A stretch of DNA of 64,000 nt from Crocinitomicaceae bacterium. Its GTDB lineage: Bacteria; Bacteroidota; Bacteroidia; Flavobacteriales_D; Crocinitomicaceae. The notes below the pieces were generated by a model, which saw nothing but the letters and a program-made list of their open reading frames with translations, made no database searches and had not been told where the DNA came from. A program made the translations under genes and the position numbers. Positions 24,621 to 34,544 of this stretch are shown in pieces. The stretch covers positions 62,001-126,000 of the forward strand of contig JAGQYP010000003.1 of NCBI GenBank assembly GCA_020436025.1, read 5' to 3'. Every line of letters starts with the position of its first letter. The stretch's first letter is position 1.

Positions 24621-26351
24621 ATGTTACAAATTAGATCTCTCTTAATTTTAATACTGTTCCTTGGGACTACGCTGTCTTTTGGCCAACAAAAAATTGAATT
24701 GGAGATCATTGATTCAAAAAAATTACATCCTAAGCCCTCTTTCAAATACTATCATAAAGACTCTATTAGTGCAATAAAATATCTGAATAGCGTCAATCAG
24801 TATTATCAAAACAAGGGATACCTACTTTGTCGCTATGTCATAGAAGAGAATGTGAATTCAAAATGGAAAGTGAATATCATTCCTTTTGAAAAATTTCAGT
24901 GGGCACAGTTAAGGAATGGAAATTTAGATGATGAAATGATCCGTTTAACTCGCTTTCGAGAAAAACTTTACAATAATGCTGACTTTAGTCTTAGTGATTA
25001 TCAGGAATTCACATCTAAACTATTGGAAGATATGGAGAATAAAGGATATCCTTTTGCGAAGGTATGGCTGGACTCCATTCAAATTGGGAATCAGAAAATA
25101 AGTGGGAAGCTCATGATCGACAAAGGTCCTTATGTCACCATTACCAAAATTAATGTCAAAGGATCCAAAAAAATATCACCAAAATTTATTGCGACTTATC
25201 TACGTCTGAAGGAAGGAAATCCCTATTCTGAAAAAACATTGAGTCAAATTACAAACCGACTAAAAGAGATCAGTTTTGTTAAGGAGATAAGGGAACATGA
25301 GATTTTGTTTACGCCGGAAGGAGCGGAAGTATATATCTATGTCGAAACCATTAAAAATTCAAATTTCAATGGAATCATTGGTGTTCAGCCGGATGATGTA
25401 ACCGGAAAGGTGAATATCACAGGAGAATTGCAATTAAGGTTAAAAAATCTACTTAAACATGGAGAAATGCTTAACGTACATTGGAGAAAACTGCAACCTA
25501 AAACGCAAGACCTAAAAATTGAAATCAATTGGCCATTTTTATTTAAAACCCCCTTTGGTTTAGATGGAGGCTTTTATTTGTACAAGCGAGATACCTCTTA
25601 TTTAAATTTAAGAGCAAGAGTAGGTGTTCAATATTATTTGAAGGGTGGAAATTATATTAAAGCTTTCTATGAATTTTTCTCAACAGACATTTTATCTACA
25701 AGCCTGATTAATATTCCCTCAGATCTAACACAATTAGCAGATGCGAGGACTAATTCGTACGGTATCAACTATTATAACCGAAGTTTGGACTATATTTTTA
25801 ACCCTCGAAAAGGGATTGTTGTTGATTTAGAAGGTGCTGTTGGGTTAAAAAAAATCAGAAAAAATCCTGCTTTTGATGATAGTTTGTACGCTGATGTCAA
25901 TCTTAAATCAACAAATTACAGGCTGGGTGGGAGTATTGAAGGCTATATTCCTCTTGCTAAAAGACATGTTGCCAAAATCAACACCATTACTGAAACCATC
26001 TTGGGAAATCAAATTTTGGAAAATGAGATGCTGCGGTTTGGCGGACTCAATTCTCTGAAAGGTTTTGGAGAAGAATCTTTTCAAGCCACCTTTTACTCGA
26101 TTATAAATATCGAATACAGATTTTTACTTGACCGAAATTCGAATGTTTTTGCATTTTTCAATGCTGCTTATTATGAAAAAAATCTTGCAAATAGCTATTT
26201 CAACGATATGCCATATGGTTTTGGAGTAGGAATTAACTTTGCTACAAAATTTGGGACATTTTCACTGGTTTACGCTTTAGGATCTCAACAAAAACAGCCC
26301 ATTCTTTTCAGAAATAGTAAGGTCCATTTTGGATATATTGCTTATTTTTAA
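24621..26351 (+). CDS. BamA/TamA-like outer-membrane protein
   Basis: A 576-residue Omp85-family protein. A signal peptide (MLQIRSLLILILFLGTTLSFGQ) is followed by POTRA-like segments (about 45-110, 110-165 and 168-250; GPYVTITKINVKGSKKISP is a clear POTRA start) and a 16-strand-type barrel. The barrel has ITETILGNQILENEMLRFGGLNSLKGF, the usual loop-6 region, although the canonical VRGY is here LKGF. It ends in a terminal aromatic (HFGYIAYF). It heads an operon with the GWxTD gene 7 bp downstream. It likely inserts or translocates outer-membrane proteins. Confidence 0.8.
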   Translation: MLQIRSLLILILFLGTTLSFGQQKIELEIIDSKKLHPKPSFKYYHKDSISAIKYLNSVNQYYQNKGYLLCRYVIEENVNSKWKVNIIPFEKFQWAQLRNGNLDDEMIRLTRFREKLYNNADFSLSDYQEFTSKLLEDMENKGYPFAKVWLDSIQIGNQKISGKLMIDKGPYVTITKINVKGSKKISPKFIATYLRLKEGNPYSEKTLSQITNRLKEISFVKEIREHEILFTPEGAEVYIYVETIKNSNFNGIIGVQPDDVTGKVNITGELQLRLKNLLKHGEMLNVHWRKLQPKTQDLKIEINWPFLFKTPFGLDGGFYLYKRDTSYLNLRARVGVQYYLKGGNYIKAFYEFFSTDILSTSLINIPSDLTQLADARTNSYGINYYNRSLDYIFNPRKGIVVDLEGAVGLKKIRKNPAFDDSLYADVNLKSTNYRLGGSIEGYIPLAKRHVAKINTITETILGNQILENEMLRFGGLNSLKGFGEESFQATFYSIINIEYRFLLDRNSNVFAFFNAAYYEKNLANSYFNDMPYGFGVGINFATKFGTFSLVYALGSQQKQPILFRNSKVHFGYIAYF

Positions 26352-26358
26352 GGGTTAA

Positions 26359-27573
26359 ATGAAAGCAATCTTAATTCACATATTTAGTTTATTTCTTCTT
26401 TTTGGTAATACTGTCTGGAGTCAGCCAACCAACAACATGGATTTTCATTACAAGATCTTCCATAAGGACTCTGTGAACTCCACCATATTCATTAAGATGG
26501 ATCTAAACACCTATCTAGCGACAAAAGTAAATGACTCGAAATATGTCAAAATCGGTTTATCTGCTGTGCTCACAAACACCAAAAACAACACAAGTTACAA
26601 GGTCACCCGAGAATTCAACCTGGACCTATCTACTATGAAAAATGGAATTCATGAAAGTTCTTTTGACGTAGCCATGGAAGACGCAGACTACGAGCTTAAG
26701 TTAACCATAGAAGACTTGAATTTCAACAAAAAGAAAGAGGAAGTCCGCGGTTTCTCCAAAAATAAAAAATGTAATGCCGAGAACTTCATGATTTTCAACC
26801 CGGATTCTTCTATCGTTTACTTCCAGGAGAATCCAAGTTCAGAAAGTATCAGAGTATTTGGGACATATTTGAATTGCGACACACTTGAGGTAAGAATTTA
26901 TGATGAAATTCAAACGATTGCTCTGCCTCCTTTTGCCAGTAAAAGAAACTACCCGGATTTCGGAAGTTATTCTAGTAAAGTATATCAAATTTGCCCAAAC
27001 ATAGATTTTGAGTTGACTAAAATCAAGAATAAAACTCTTTACATCTCTACAGAAAATTCAAAAGGAGAAGATGGTTTTTTATTCACCCGATTTGCCAATC
27101 ATTACCCAAAAATCAAAACTGTAGATCTACTTGTGGAACCTTTAAGATATATTAGTTCCAGAGATGAGTATGCCGTTTTGACCGACACAACGGTTCACCG
27201 AAGAGCTGAATTTGAAAAGTTTTGGTTAGACAAGAGCCGACAGAATAAAGACCAAGCCAGATACCTCATTAGAGAATATTATTCAAGAGTTGAATTTGCC
27301 AATGAGCATTTTTCAACTTACAAAGAAGGATGGAAGACTGATAAGGGAATGGTTTTGATTGTTTTCGGGATTCCTGAGCGAATTGAAAATGAAGGAGGAC
27401 AAGAAGAAAGATGGATCTATGAAGGAAAATCCGGACGAAGCAGCATGTCGTTCAGTTTCTACAGAGAAGAAGGGAATTTTCAAGAAAATGACTACGCTTT
27501 GATTAGAAACCCTATTTTCCGAGGGCAGTGGTATGACGCTGTTGATAGCTGGAGAAGCGGGGTACCATATTAA
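26359..27573 (+). CDS. GWxTD domain secreted protein
   Basis: A 404-residue protein with signal peptide MKAILIHIFSLFLLFGNTVWSQ. The C-terminal GWxTD domain starts at GWKTDKGMVLIVFGIPERI (about residue 324) and includes EERWIYEG and SFSFYREEGNF. The GWxTD domain is named from its motif and its role is not established. The front part is beta-rich. It is 7 bp after the BamA/TamA-like gene and 8 bp before the 145-residue membrane gene, so the three probably work together at the envelope. Confidence 0.85.
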   Translation: MKAILIHIFSLFLLFGNTVWSQPTNNMDFHYKIFHKDSVNSTIFIKMDLNTYLATKVNDSKYVKIGLSAVLTNTKNNTSYKVTREFNLDLSTMKNGIHESSFDVAMEDADYELKLTIEDLNFNKKKEEVRGFSKNKKCNAENFMIFNPDSSIVYFQENPSSESIRVFGTYLNCDTLEVRIYDEIQTIALPPFASKRNYPDFGSYSSKVYQICPNIDFELTKIKNKTLYISTENSKGEDGFLFTRFANHYPKIKTVDLLVEPLRYISSRDEYAVLTDTTVHRRAEFEKFWLDKSRQNKDQARYLIREYYSRVEFANEHFSTYKEGWKTDKGMVLIVFGIPERIENEGGQEERWIYEGKSGRSSMSFSFYREEGNFQENDYALIRNPIFRGQWYDAVDSWRSGVPY

Positions 27574-27581
27574 TATCAATC

Positions 27582-28019
27582 ATGGAGAATCGAGTTTATT
27601 TTTACGCGATTAAATCGGGTTTACTTGCTGGGGCTATAAATGGTGTGTTTCTTTCGCTTCACTTAATGTACTTTTTCCCTTTTGGTTTTTTGATTCACTA
27701 TCTCATGCTTTTTCTGACCCCTATTGTATTGGTTCCCATCCTTCAATCGGGGTTAATCAGAAATTATCAGGTGAAAGAGCGAATGTATTTAATTGGTTTA
27801 GGAGTACTAGGTTTGTTCCTCGCATTATTTACATATTACTTTATCCCTTCACTTTTGGAAGTAGGTTTTGATGGTAAAAGTTTGGCGCTTTTTATTCGAA
27901 TTGGATTTCATCTTACATGGAGTGGTTTACTCTATTCTGCAATTGTCGCGCATCTATTGTTGGCCAGAGAAGAAAAGAAAAAAGAATATGGCGTAAATGA
28001 AGATTTACTGGATGATTGA
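27582..28019 (+). CDS. Four-helix inner-membrane protein, DUF4199-like
   Basis: The 145-residue protein has four hydrophobic segments (about 10-30, 34-54, 66-87 and 100-127) and a charged C-terminal tail (LLLAREEKKKEYGVNEDLLDD). The arrangement resembles small Bacteroidota DUF4199-type proteins, but I cannot confirm the family. It is third in the Omp85-GWxTD operon. Its stop is 2 bp from the stop of the convergent lpxH gene, with no terminator visible between them. Confidence 0.55.
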   Translation: MENRVYFYAIKSGLLAGAINGVFLSLHLMYFFPFGFLIHYLMLFLTPIVLVPILQSGLIRNYQVKERMYLIGLGVLGLFLALFTYYFIPSLLEVGFDGKSLALFIRIGFHLTWSGLLYSAIVAHLLLAREEKKKEYGVNEDLLDD

Positions 28020-28021
28020 CG

Positions 28022-28795
28022 TTAACCTTTTGTGATTTTAGGATCTGTCTCAAAGGCTAAAAGTTCTAATTTTTCACCATCAAACACAGCATAGGTATTA
28101 TATTTAATCCATTCCCCTAAATTGATGTATTTTGATGATCCATTCTTGAGCGTAATTTCCATAGGGAAATGTCGGTGGCCAAACACGAAATAATCAACTT
28201 TTTGTATATCTAGTATTTCATTGGAATAGATGACCAACCATTCTTCATTTCCAAAATATTGCTCATCTGCATCCCCGGTCATTTTTCTACTTCTACGAGA
28301 AAAGAAGTTAGCTAAACCGATTCCAAAATTTGGATGTAGTCGTGCAAAAAGCCATTGGCAAACTTTAGAAGCAAAAACCTTTTTAATGAATTTATAGCCT
28401 TTATCACCTGGCCCTAAGCCATCACCATGTCCAATGATGAATTTTTTACCATTGTATTCTCTTTCAACTGGAACTCGATACAATTCACATCCGATTTCTT
28501 TGGGCAGATAATCAAAGATCCACATATCGTGATTACCTGTGAAAAGAGTGATTTTAATTCCCGAATCTGCAATTTCAGCGAGTTTTCCAAGTAAGCGAAT
28601 ATAACCTCTAGGTACAGCATGCTTGTATTCAAACCAAAAATCAAAAAGATCGCCTACCAAATAGATCTCTTCCGCATCCTTTGAAACCTGATCTAACCAT
28701 CTAACGACACGATCTTCTCTTACTCGGCTAGATTGGTAGTCAGGAACTCCTAAATGAAAATCAGATGCGAAATATATTTTCTTGCCCGATTGCAT
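28022..28795 (-). CDS. lpxH: UDP-2,3-diacylglucosamine diphosphatase LpxH
   Basis: LpxH cleaves UDP-2,3-diacylglucosamine to lipid X in lipid A synthesis at the inner membrane. The 257-residue calcineurin-fold protein has all metal motifs: SDFHLG (11-16), GDLFDFW, FTGNHDMW, IGHGDGLG and FGHRHFP. The tail after HRH is short. It is the last gene of the leftward run from lpxK, which fits a lipid A context. A YbbF-type phosphoesterase with other specificity is possible but less likely. Confidence 0.88.
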   Translation of the reverse strand: MQSGKKIYFASDFHLGVPDYQSSRVREDRVVRWLDQVSKDAEEIYLVGDLFDFWFEYKHAVPRGYIRLLGKLAEIADSGIKITLFTGNHDMWIFDYLPKEIGCELYRVPVEREYNGKKFIIGHGDGLGPGDKGYKFIKKVFASKVCQWLFARLHPNFGIGLANFFSRRSRKMTGDADEQYFGNEEWLVIYSNEILDIQKVDYFVFGHRHFPMEITLKNGSSKYINLGEWIKYNTYAVFDGEKLELLAFETDPKITKG

Positions 28796-28801
28796 AAAAT
28801 A

Positions 28802-29944
28802 TTAGAAACCGAAGATCTCCTTCAATTTTTCTTCCAAGGCAAATCCTCTTAGGTTTTTACCTATGATTTTCCCTTCTTTATCCAATAAAAAAGTAGAAGG
28901 TATCGAACCTACCCCGTATAATTTTGCAGCGGTGTTTTTCCAACCAAGTAAATCGCTCACGTGGTTTTCCCAAACCAATCCATCTTGTTTGATCGCTCCC
29001 ATCCATCGTGTTTTATCCGTATCCAAAGAAACCGAAAACACTGTAAATCCTTTATCCTTATATTTTTGATAGAGCTTCACTACTGTTGGATTTTCTCTTC
29101 TACAAGGTCCACACCAAGATGCCCAAAAATCTAACAAAACAACTTTCCCTTTCAAATCGCTCAACTTTCTTTCGTTTCCATCCACATCATTTTGAACGAT
29201 GTCTGGTGCTTCCGCTCCATAGGCAGTCATTTTTGTTCGATCCCATTTCACCTTTGTTTTCTGGTATTGCATATTGATATTTAGCCCAGTTGGAGTATTG
29301 TTATAAATTCCACTTAGTTTTTCCAGGATCTGTACACGCAGTTCCATTTCCTGCTCTTCTTCTACTCCATTCAAAGCAGCTATTAAGGCAGGTGAATTGG
29401 AATTGTTTTGGATGTAGGTATTTCTAAATTGCATCCATTCTGTAGAAATTGGTTTAAATTTTTCATTCACAAGAGCATCCGTACCTGGATTTGCTCTCAA
29501 ATAAGCCTTAGCTGAATCAAATTTGGCTTTATAAACCGAATAGGTTGTCATATATTCCCAAACTGCTTTAGTAGGTTCAGAACCTCTAATCTCTGTTGTC
29601 TCAATAAAATTATTCGCGTCAGCATACAGCTCGATGGTATCATTCATTTGAAGAATCATATTCAGCTGCTTATTCGCGTCGTATCTGAAGTAAAAAATGT
29701 CTTTAGATGGAATATTACAATGCATTAGAAAAGTTCCATCAGCGTTCAATGAATCCTCACAAAAGGGCACCAGCATTTTGCCATCGAACTGACTCAAATG
29801 CAGACTTTTGATTTTTGCATTCAGGATTTTTCCTTTGATAACAACTGGCACCAATTCTCTCACTTGTTGTGAAAATGCAAGAGATTGAAACGCTAAAACG
29901 ACAATAAATAGAATACTTTTACTCAGTGAATTTTTTAAAACCAT
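28802..29944 (-). CDS. TlpA/ResA-like thiol-disulfide oxidoreductase (paralogue 1)
   Basis: A 380-residue exported protein with signal peptide (MVLKNSLSKSILFIVVLAFQSLAFSQ), a DUF4369-like beta-rich N-terminal half, and a C-terminal thioredoxin domain. The redox motif is CGPC in DFWASWCGPCRRENP (about 270-284), and the cis-Pro loop is GSIPSTFLLDKEGK. It probably reduces or isomerises disulfides in the periplasm. It is followed after 6 bp by lpxH and preceded after 17 bp by a paralogue of the same design. Confidence 0.85.
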   Translation of the reverse strand: MVLKNSLSKSILFIVVLAFQSLAFSQQVRELVPVVIKGKILNAKIKSLHLSQFDGKMLVPFCEDSLNADGTFLMHCNIPSKDIFYFRYDANKQLNMILQMNDTIELYADANNFIETTEIRGSEPTKAVWEYMTTYSVYKAKFDSAKAYLRANPGTDALVNEKFKPISTEWMQFRNTYIQNNSNSPALIAALNGVEEEQEMELRVQILEKLSGIYNNTPTGLNINMQYQKTKVKWDRTKMTAYGAEAPDIVQNDVDGNERKLSDLKGKVVLLDFWASWCGPCRRENPTVVKLYQKYKDKGFTVFSVSLDTDKTRWMGAIKQDGLVWENHVSDLLGWKNTAAKLYGVGSIPSTFLLDKEGKIIGKNLRGFALEEKLKEIFGF

Positions 29945-29961
29945 ATCTCAAATCTACCATT

Positions 29962-31206
29962 TTATAATAAAGGAAGCAATTTTTGTTCCAATGTTGCTCC
30001 TCTTACATTCATGGCTCGAATGATTCCGTTTTTATCAATTAAAAAAGTTGCTGGAATACTGCTCACCTTATACAATTGAGCCGCTATCGAATTCCATCCT
30101 TGAAGATCGCTTACATGATTCTCCCAAATCAAACCATCGGTCTGAATTGCTTGCTCCCATTTGTCTTTCTTTTCATCCAACGAAACTGAAAATACGGTAA
30201 ACCCTTTGTCTTTGTATTTGTGATAAATATTTACCACGTTTGGATTTTCCTTTCTGCATGGTCCACACCAAGAAGCCCAAAAATCAAGTAAAACCACTTT
30301 CCCTTTCAAATCTGAAAGTTTGATTTCTTTTCCATCAGGAGTATCTAGAAAAATATCAGGGGCTGGTTTGCCAATGCGGATATCACGATTTAGATTTCCA
30401 TATCTTTTAATGCGCTCCTTTTGTTTTTGAACATTAACCAATTGCGACTCCCATGAAGAAATATCTGAAGCCAATTTTTTAGTCAATGGATTATCCGGAT
30501 ATTTTGTTTCAATAGCCTTTAAAACTAGCTTGTGATAATCCAAATTCTCAATGTCCCAATTAATCAAACCTTGACTCGGTCCTAGATATTGTAAAAACAC
30601 GTACATACCAGGCTCATCTGGGTTTTCATTGATTTTTTCTTTGATCCAATCATTTAAGCCTTTTAAGATCTGATCCAACTCACTTTTAATCTGATCCGCT
30701 TGGGCAGGGTTGGCGACCTTCAACTCATTGTATTTTCTGGAAAGCCCCATCATTTCTTCCCTTTTAGCAAGAACTTTTTGAATATATTGATTGAATACTT
30801 TCATTGTCACAGATCCATCCAATGTCACATTCTGGATTAAATCATCACGATTAGAATTCACTTGAACATTCTCTCCTGCTTGAACCAACAGACCCATGTT
30901 TTGCCCAAAATAATTCATGGAAACATAACCTATTCCATTAATAGGAACGCTAATTGAAAACTCACCATTTTCATTGGTTTGAGTTCTTCCTATTTCCTCT
31001 GGTTGGGCATTTGGAAGATTGATAGAGAAAAGAATCTCTTCATTTGCAGAACCTTCAATTTTCCCAGAGATGGTGACCTTTCCTTCTGATGAGGGAACCT
31101 GCTTTTGCTCTATTTTTTCGTCATCCTTTTTATCAGACTTCGCTTCTTCATTTCCACAAGAAATCAGAAAAAGGGATGTTAGTATAAATGCTAGTATAAA
31201 TCTCAT
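29962..31206 (-). CDS. TlpA/ResA-like thiol-disulfide lipoprotein (paralogue 2)
   Basis: A 414-residue lipoprotein: MRFILAFILTSLFLISC gives a lipobox with Cys17, then a Lys/Asp/Glu-rich linker (about 20-42), a DUF4369-like domain, and a thioredoxin domain with the same DFWASWCGPCRKENP motif and SSIPATFLIDKNG loop as the downstream gene. The two copies are tandem duplicates, one with a signal peptidase I type signal and one lipid-anchored. Its start is 2 bp from the gatB stop, so translation is coupled. Confidence 0.87.
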   Translation of the reverse strand: MRFILAFILTSLFLISCGNEEAKSDKKDDEKIEQKQVPSSEGKVTISGKIEGSANEEILFSINLPNAQPEEIGRTQTNENGEFSISVPINGIGYVSMNYFGQNMGLLVQAGENVQVNSNRDDLIQNVTLDGSVTMKVFNQYIQKVLAKREEMMGLSRKYNELKVANPAQADQIKSELDQILKGLNDWIKEKINENPDEPGMYVFLQYLGPSQGLINWDIENLDYHKLVLKAIETKYPDNPLTKKLASDISSWESQLVNVQKQKERIKRYGNLNRDIRIGKPAPDIFLDTPDGKEIKLSDLKGKVVLLDFWASWCGPCRKENPNVVNIYHKYKDKGFTVFSVSLDEKKDKWEQAIQTDGLIWENHVSDLQGWNSIAAQLYKVSSIPATFLIDKNGIIRAMNVRGATLEQKLLPLL

Positions 31207-31208
31207 AT

Positions 31209-32672
31209 TTATTGTTCTAATAATTCTCGAATTAGTTTGTTCGCTGATTTTGGATCGGCTTTTCCACCAGAAACCTTCATTAATTGCCCCATGAAGAATC
31301 CTACCAATTGCTTCTCACCCCCTTTATATCTTTCAACTTCAGATGGGTTGTTTTCGAATACTTGCAGGATATAATCTTTTATGGAATCTTCGTTAGAATC
31401 TTGAATCAAATTGTTTTCTTGAGCAATTTCCAATGGAGATTTTTCCGGAGAGGCAATCATTTCTGGGAATATCTTTTGCTTGGCCACCGAATTTGAAATT
31501 TTACCATCATCAATGATATTCACCAATTCAGCAACAGATTTTGGCTGCACCGGGAACTCCTCCAGATCGATCGCCTTTTCATTCAAATAACTTTTAATAT
31601 CCCCGATCAACCAGTTTGCACAAGATTTGTAATTTTTCGAATGTTGGATCAATTCCTCAAAATAAAGTGCCACTTCTTTAGAATCCGTTAAAATTCTTGA
31701 ATCGTAATCACTCAATTGAAGTTCACCAGTAAACTTCTGATAAAGAGCATCCGGAAGGGGTGGCATCGTTTTTTTTACCTCGTTTACGTATTCTTGAGAA
31801 ACTCGAATAATTGGCAAATCTGGTTCAGGAAAATAGCGATAATCATTATCGGATTCTTTCGATCTCATGGATAATGTTCTATTCTTCAAAGCATCATAAG
31901 CTCTTGTTTCCTGTTTGATTTCCTCCCCATTTTCATTTGCCAAAATCTGACGACGAATTTCGAATTCAATCGCTTTTTGTACATTTCTCATGGAGTTCAT
32001 GTTCTTCACCTCGACTTTGGTTCCAAATGTTGTTGAACCTTTAGGCATGACAGAAATATTAGCATCACATCTCAAAGATCCTTCCTCCATGTTTCCATTA
32101 CAAATTTCGAGATATCGCACCAGCTTTCTTACCTCATACAAATAGTTGTAAGCTTCTTCCGAAGTTTTAATATCCGGTTCAGAAACAATCTCCAATAAAG
32201 GAACTCCGGCTCTGTTCAAATCCACTAACGTATTGAAAGGATCCAAATCGTGAATAGATTTCCCAGCATCTTCTTCCCAGTGAATTCGTGTTAATTTTAT
32301 TTTCTTATCCTGACCAGAATCATCTTTAATTTTGATAGATCCACCAGTACATATAGGGGTTTTATCTTGAGTAATTTGATAACCTTTAGGCAAATCGGGA
32401 TAGAAATAATTCTTTCTGGCAAAGTTCATCTTTTCTGTGATTTTGCAATCCAAAGCCACACCCAATTTCACCGCAAAATTCATCACTTGCTTATTAAATC
32501 TAGGTAAAGCACCTGGATGGCCCAAAGAAATAACCGATACATCCGTATTTGGAGGATCGCCATAGTTGTAACGATCAGATGAATAAGCCTTGGTTACCGT
32601 ATTTAACTGAATATGCACTTCCAGTCCGATAACAGCCTCATATTTTTCAAGTAAACTCTCGTTAAACTCCAT
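31209..32672 (-). CDS. gatB: Aspartyl/glutamyl-tRNA amidotransferase subunit B
   Basis: GatB is the tRNA-binding kinase subunit of the GatCAB complex, which converts misacylated Glu-tRNA(Gln) or Asp-tRNA(Asn). The 487 residues show the standard N-terminus (YEAVIGLEVHIQLNT), RCDANISVMPKG, NMNSMRNVQKAIEFEI and DNDYRYFPEPDLP, plus the C-terminal GatB/Yqey domain ending in VGFFMGQLMKVSGGKADPK. gatA and gatC are not in this window. It is 3 bp after pnp. Confidence 0.96.
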   Translation of the reverse strand: MEFNESLLEKYEAVIGLEVHIQLNTVTKAYSSDRYNYGDPPNTDVSVISLGHPGALPRFNKQVMNFAVKLGVALDCKITEKMNFARKNYFYPDLPKGYQITQDKTPICTGGSIKIKDDSGQDKKIKLTRIHWEEDAGKSIHDLDPFNTLVDLNRAGVPLLEIVSEPDIKTSEEAYNYLYEVRKLVRYLEICNGNMEEGSLRCDANISVMPKGSTTFGTKVEVKNMNSMRNVQKAIEFEIRRQILANENGEEIKQETRAYDALKNRTLSMRSKESDNDYRYFPEPDLPIIRVSQEYVNEVKKTMPPLPDALYQKFTGELQLSDYDSRILTDSKEVALYFEELIQHSKNYKSCANWLIGDIKSYLNEKAIDLEEFPVQPKSVAELVNIIDDGKISNSVAKQKIFPEMIASPEKSPLEIAQENNLIQDSNEDSIKDYILQVFENNPSEVERYKGGEKQLVGFFMGQLMKVSGGKADPKSANKLIRELLEQ

Positions 32673-32675
32673 TTT

Positions 32676-33488
32676 TTAAATTCTGTTTATTAGTTCCTTC
32701 ATGATCTGAGTCATCAACGGTTCCTGACGACTAGCCACTTCGATCACATCTTGAACTGAAACCTTTTTAATTTTTCCTGGAACTCCAAGATCCGTGACAA
32801 TAGAAACGCCAAAAACTTTCATTTCCATATGTCTTGCTACAATTACTTCAGGAACGGTTGACATTCCTACTGCATCTGCACCTAAAACTCGAACCATTTT
32901 ATATTCTGCAGGAGTTTCAAGTGTCGGACCAGTAAGCCCTAAATAAACACCTTGAGAAACTTTAATCCCTAATTCATCCGCCACTTCAACTGCCTTTTCG
33001 ATCATCTCTTTGTCATAGGCATCGCTCATATCGGGGAAACGAGGTCCTAATTCATCCAAATTTTGACCAATGAGTGGATTTCCTGGGAAGAAATTAATAT
33101 GATCATTGATAATCATAATCTCTCCAATCTCAAAATCAGGATTTACACCACCCGAAGCGTTTGAAATCAATAACTTCTCTACTCCAAGCAATTTAAATAC
33201 TCGAATTGGAAAAGTACATTGTTGCAAAGAATAGCCCTCGTAATAATGAAATCGACCACGCATGGCAATTACTTTTTTCGAACCTATCTTTCCAAAAATC
33301 AATTCCCCCGAGTGAGACTCAACAGTAGAAACAGGAAAATTCGGAATTTCTTCGTAAGGGATTCTTTGTTCAATTTCAATCTCATTTACAAGTCCGCCCA
33401 AACCTGTACCTAAAACAATTCCGATTTCAGGTTCAAAACCTGTTTTATCTTTAATGAACTGAGTCGTTTCTTTTATTGCTTTCAACAT
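32676..33488 (-). CDS. Purine-nucleoside phosphorylase
   Basis: A 270-residue trimeric-type (PNP/PunA) phosphorylase that splits purine nucleosides with phosphate. Motifs are IGIVLGTGLGGLV (phosphate site), VESHSGELIFG, MRGRFHYYEGY and LISNASGGVNP, with the base-specificity region near ADAVGMSTVPEV. The start at 33488 is supported by the family-like N-terminus (MLKAIKETTQFIKDKTG). This makes the gene overlap the end of lpxK by 38 bp in another frame, which is unusually long for this operon. Confidence 0.93.
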   Translation of the reverse strand: MLKAIKETTQFIKDKTGFEPEIGIVLGTGLGGLVNEIEIEQRIPYEEIPNFPVSTVESHSGELIFGKIGSKKVIAMRGRFHYYEGYSLQQCTFPIRVFKLLGVEKLLISNASGGVNPDFEIGEIMIINDHINFFPGNPLIGQNLDELGPRFPDMSDAYDKEMIEKAVEVADELGIKVSQGVYLGLTGPTLETPAEYKMVRVLGADAVGMSTVPEVIVARHMEMKVFGVSIVTDLGVPGKIKKVSVQDVIEVASRQEPLMTQIMKELINRI

Positions 33489-34506
33489 AGTTTATAATTC
33501 CCTGTAGGAACTCTTTTTCGTTATCTATTTCAATGGAAATATCAAGGTAGTGAATCTCATTTTGGTAATCTTCACAAAACTTCTTAAAAATCCTTAATCG
33601 CATCAAATCTTTGACGGTTGTCAGGATGATTTTATTTCCGGCCGCAAAATTATCAAATAAATCGGTTATTTTCTCAATATCTCTTGCCTTAAAACGGTAA
33701 TGATCCGGATATTCCAAATGCTTCACATTTTTCCCCTTTAAATAGTCCAAGATTGGTTTGGGTTTAGCAATACCGGTCACAAGTAAAATATTCTCTGGGA
33801 GGGATTCCAGTTTCTGCCCATCAAAATTGAAGATTCCTTTATAATTGATGGAAGAAAAAAACACTTTTTGAATTGAATTTGGTTGAATTCTTTTGGTTAA
33901 AATCATTTTTTCCTCTTCAGATAAGTTCTTTGGGCATTTGGTCATTACAATATAATCTGCCCTGTTTTTTCCGGATCTAAATTCCCTTAAATCTCCAACC
34001 GGCAAAATAAAATCGCTGAAAAAAGGTCTGGAGTAATCCGTCAGTAAAATATTAAACCCCGCTTTAATCGAACGATGCTGGTAGGCATCATCTAATAGAA
34101 TCAATTCTGTTTTTGGTTGATCCCCTGCAATCCGAATCACCCCTTCAATTCTTTCTTCTGCCACTTGCACGGAAACCTTTTTACCAAATTTGAAGAAATA
34201 TTGCAAGGGTTCATCTCCGACATCTTCCCATGTAGAATTTGGACTCGCTTGAACGTATCCTTTTGTAAGTCGCTTGTAGCCTCGACTCAGCACTCCAATC
34301 TGGTATTGCTCACTTAATTTTTCAATAATCAATTCAGTATGAGGCGTTTTACCAGTTCCACCAGTAGATAGATTTCCAATACAAATAATAGGCAAATCGA
34401 AAGCCACCCCTTTTCGAAACCCCTTCTTAAATAGGAAATTACGAATCAGAATGATCAAGCCGTAGATCAGTGAAAATGGAAAAAATATGAAGCGTATCAA
34501 ATTCAT
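33451..34506 (-). CDS. lpxK: Tetraacyldisaccharide 4'-kinase LpxK
   Basis: LpxK phosphorylates the 4' position of the lipid A disaccharide at the inner membrane. The 351-residue protein begins with one membrane helix (about 7-25) and has the P-loop CIGNLSTGGTGKTPHTELI (about 42-60), ILLDDAYQHRSIK and VMTKCP. The last 12 or so codons overlap the beginning of pnp. It is the first gene of the leftward run lpxK-pnp-gatB-tlpA-tlpA-lpxH and has a -7 box at 34519-34526. Confidence 0.93.
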   Translation of the reverse strand: MNLIRFIFFPFSLIYGLIILIRNFLFKKGFRKGVAFDLPIICIGNLSTGGTGKTPHTELIIEKLSEQYQIGVLSRGYKRLTKGYVQASPNSTWEDVGDEPLQYFFKFGKKVSVQVAEERIEGVIRIAGDQPKTELILLDDAYQHRSIKAGFNILLTDYSRPFFSDFILPVGDLREFRSGKNRADYIVMTKCPKNLSEEEKMILTKRIQPNSIQKVFFSSINYKGIFNFDGQKLESLPENILLVTGIAKPKPILDYLKGKNVKHLEYPDHYRFKARDIEKITDLFDNFAAGNKIILTTVKDLMRLRIFKKFCEDYQNEIHYLDISIEIDNEKEFLQGIINYVESNKRNDSVH

Positions 34507-34518
34507 TTTATAGTTTTA

Positions 34519-34526
34519 CAAAAGTA
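34519..34526 (-). promoter_or_regulatory. -7 promoter box TACTTTTG for lpxK
   Basis: The minus strand TACTTTTG matches TAnnTTTG and ends 13 bases before the lpxK ATG, giving a predicted leader of about 7 nt. A -33 TTG at the usual spacing is not evident. Confidence 0.5.
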
Positions 34527-34544
34527 AACTTTTAGTCAAGATTT

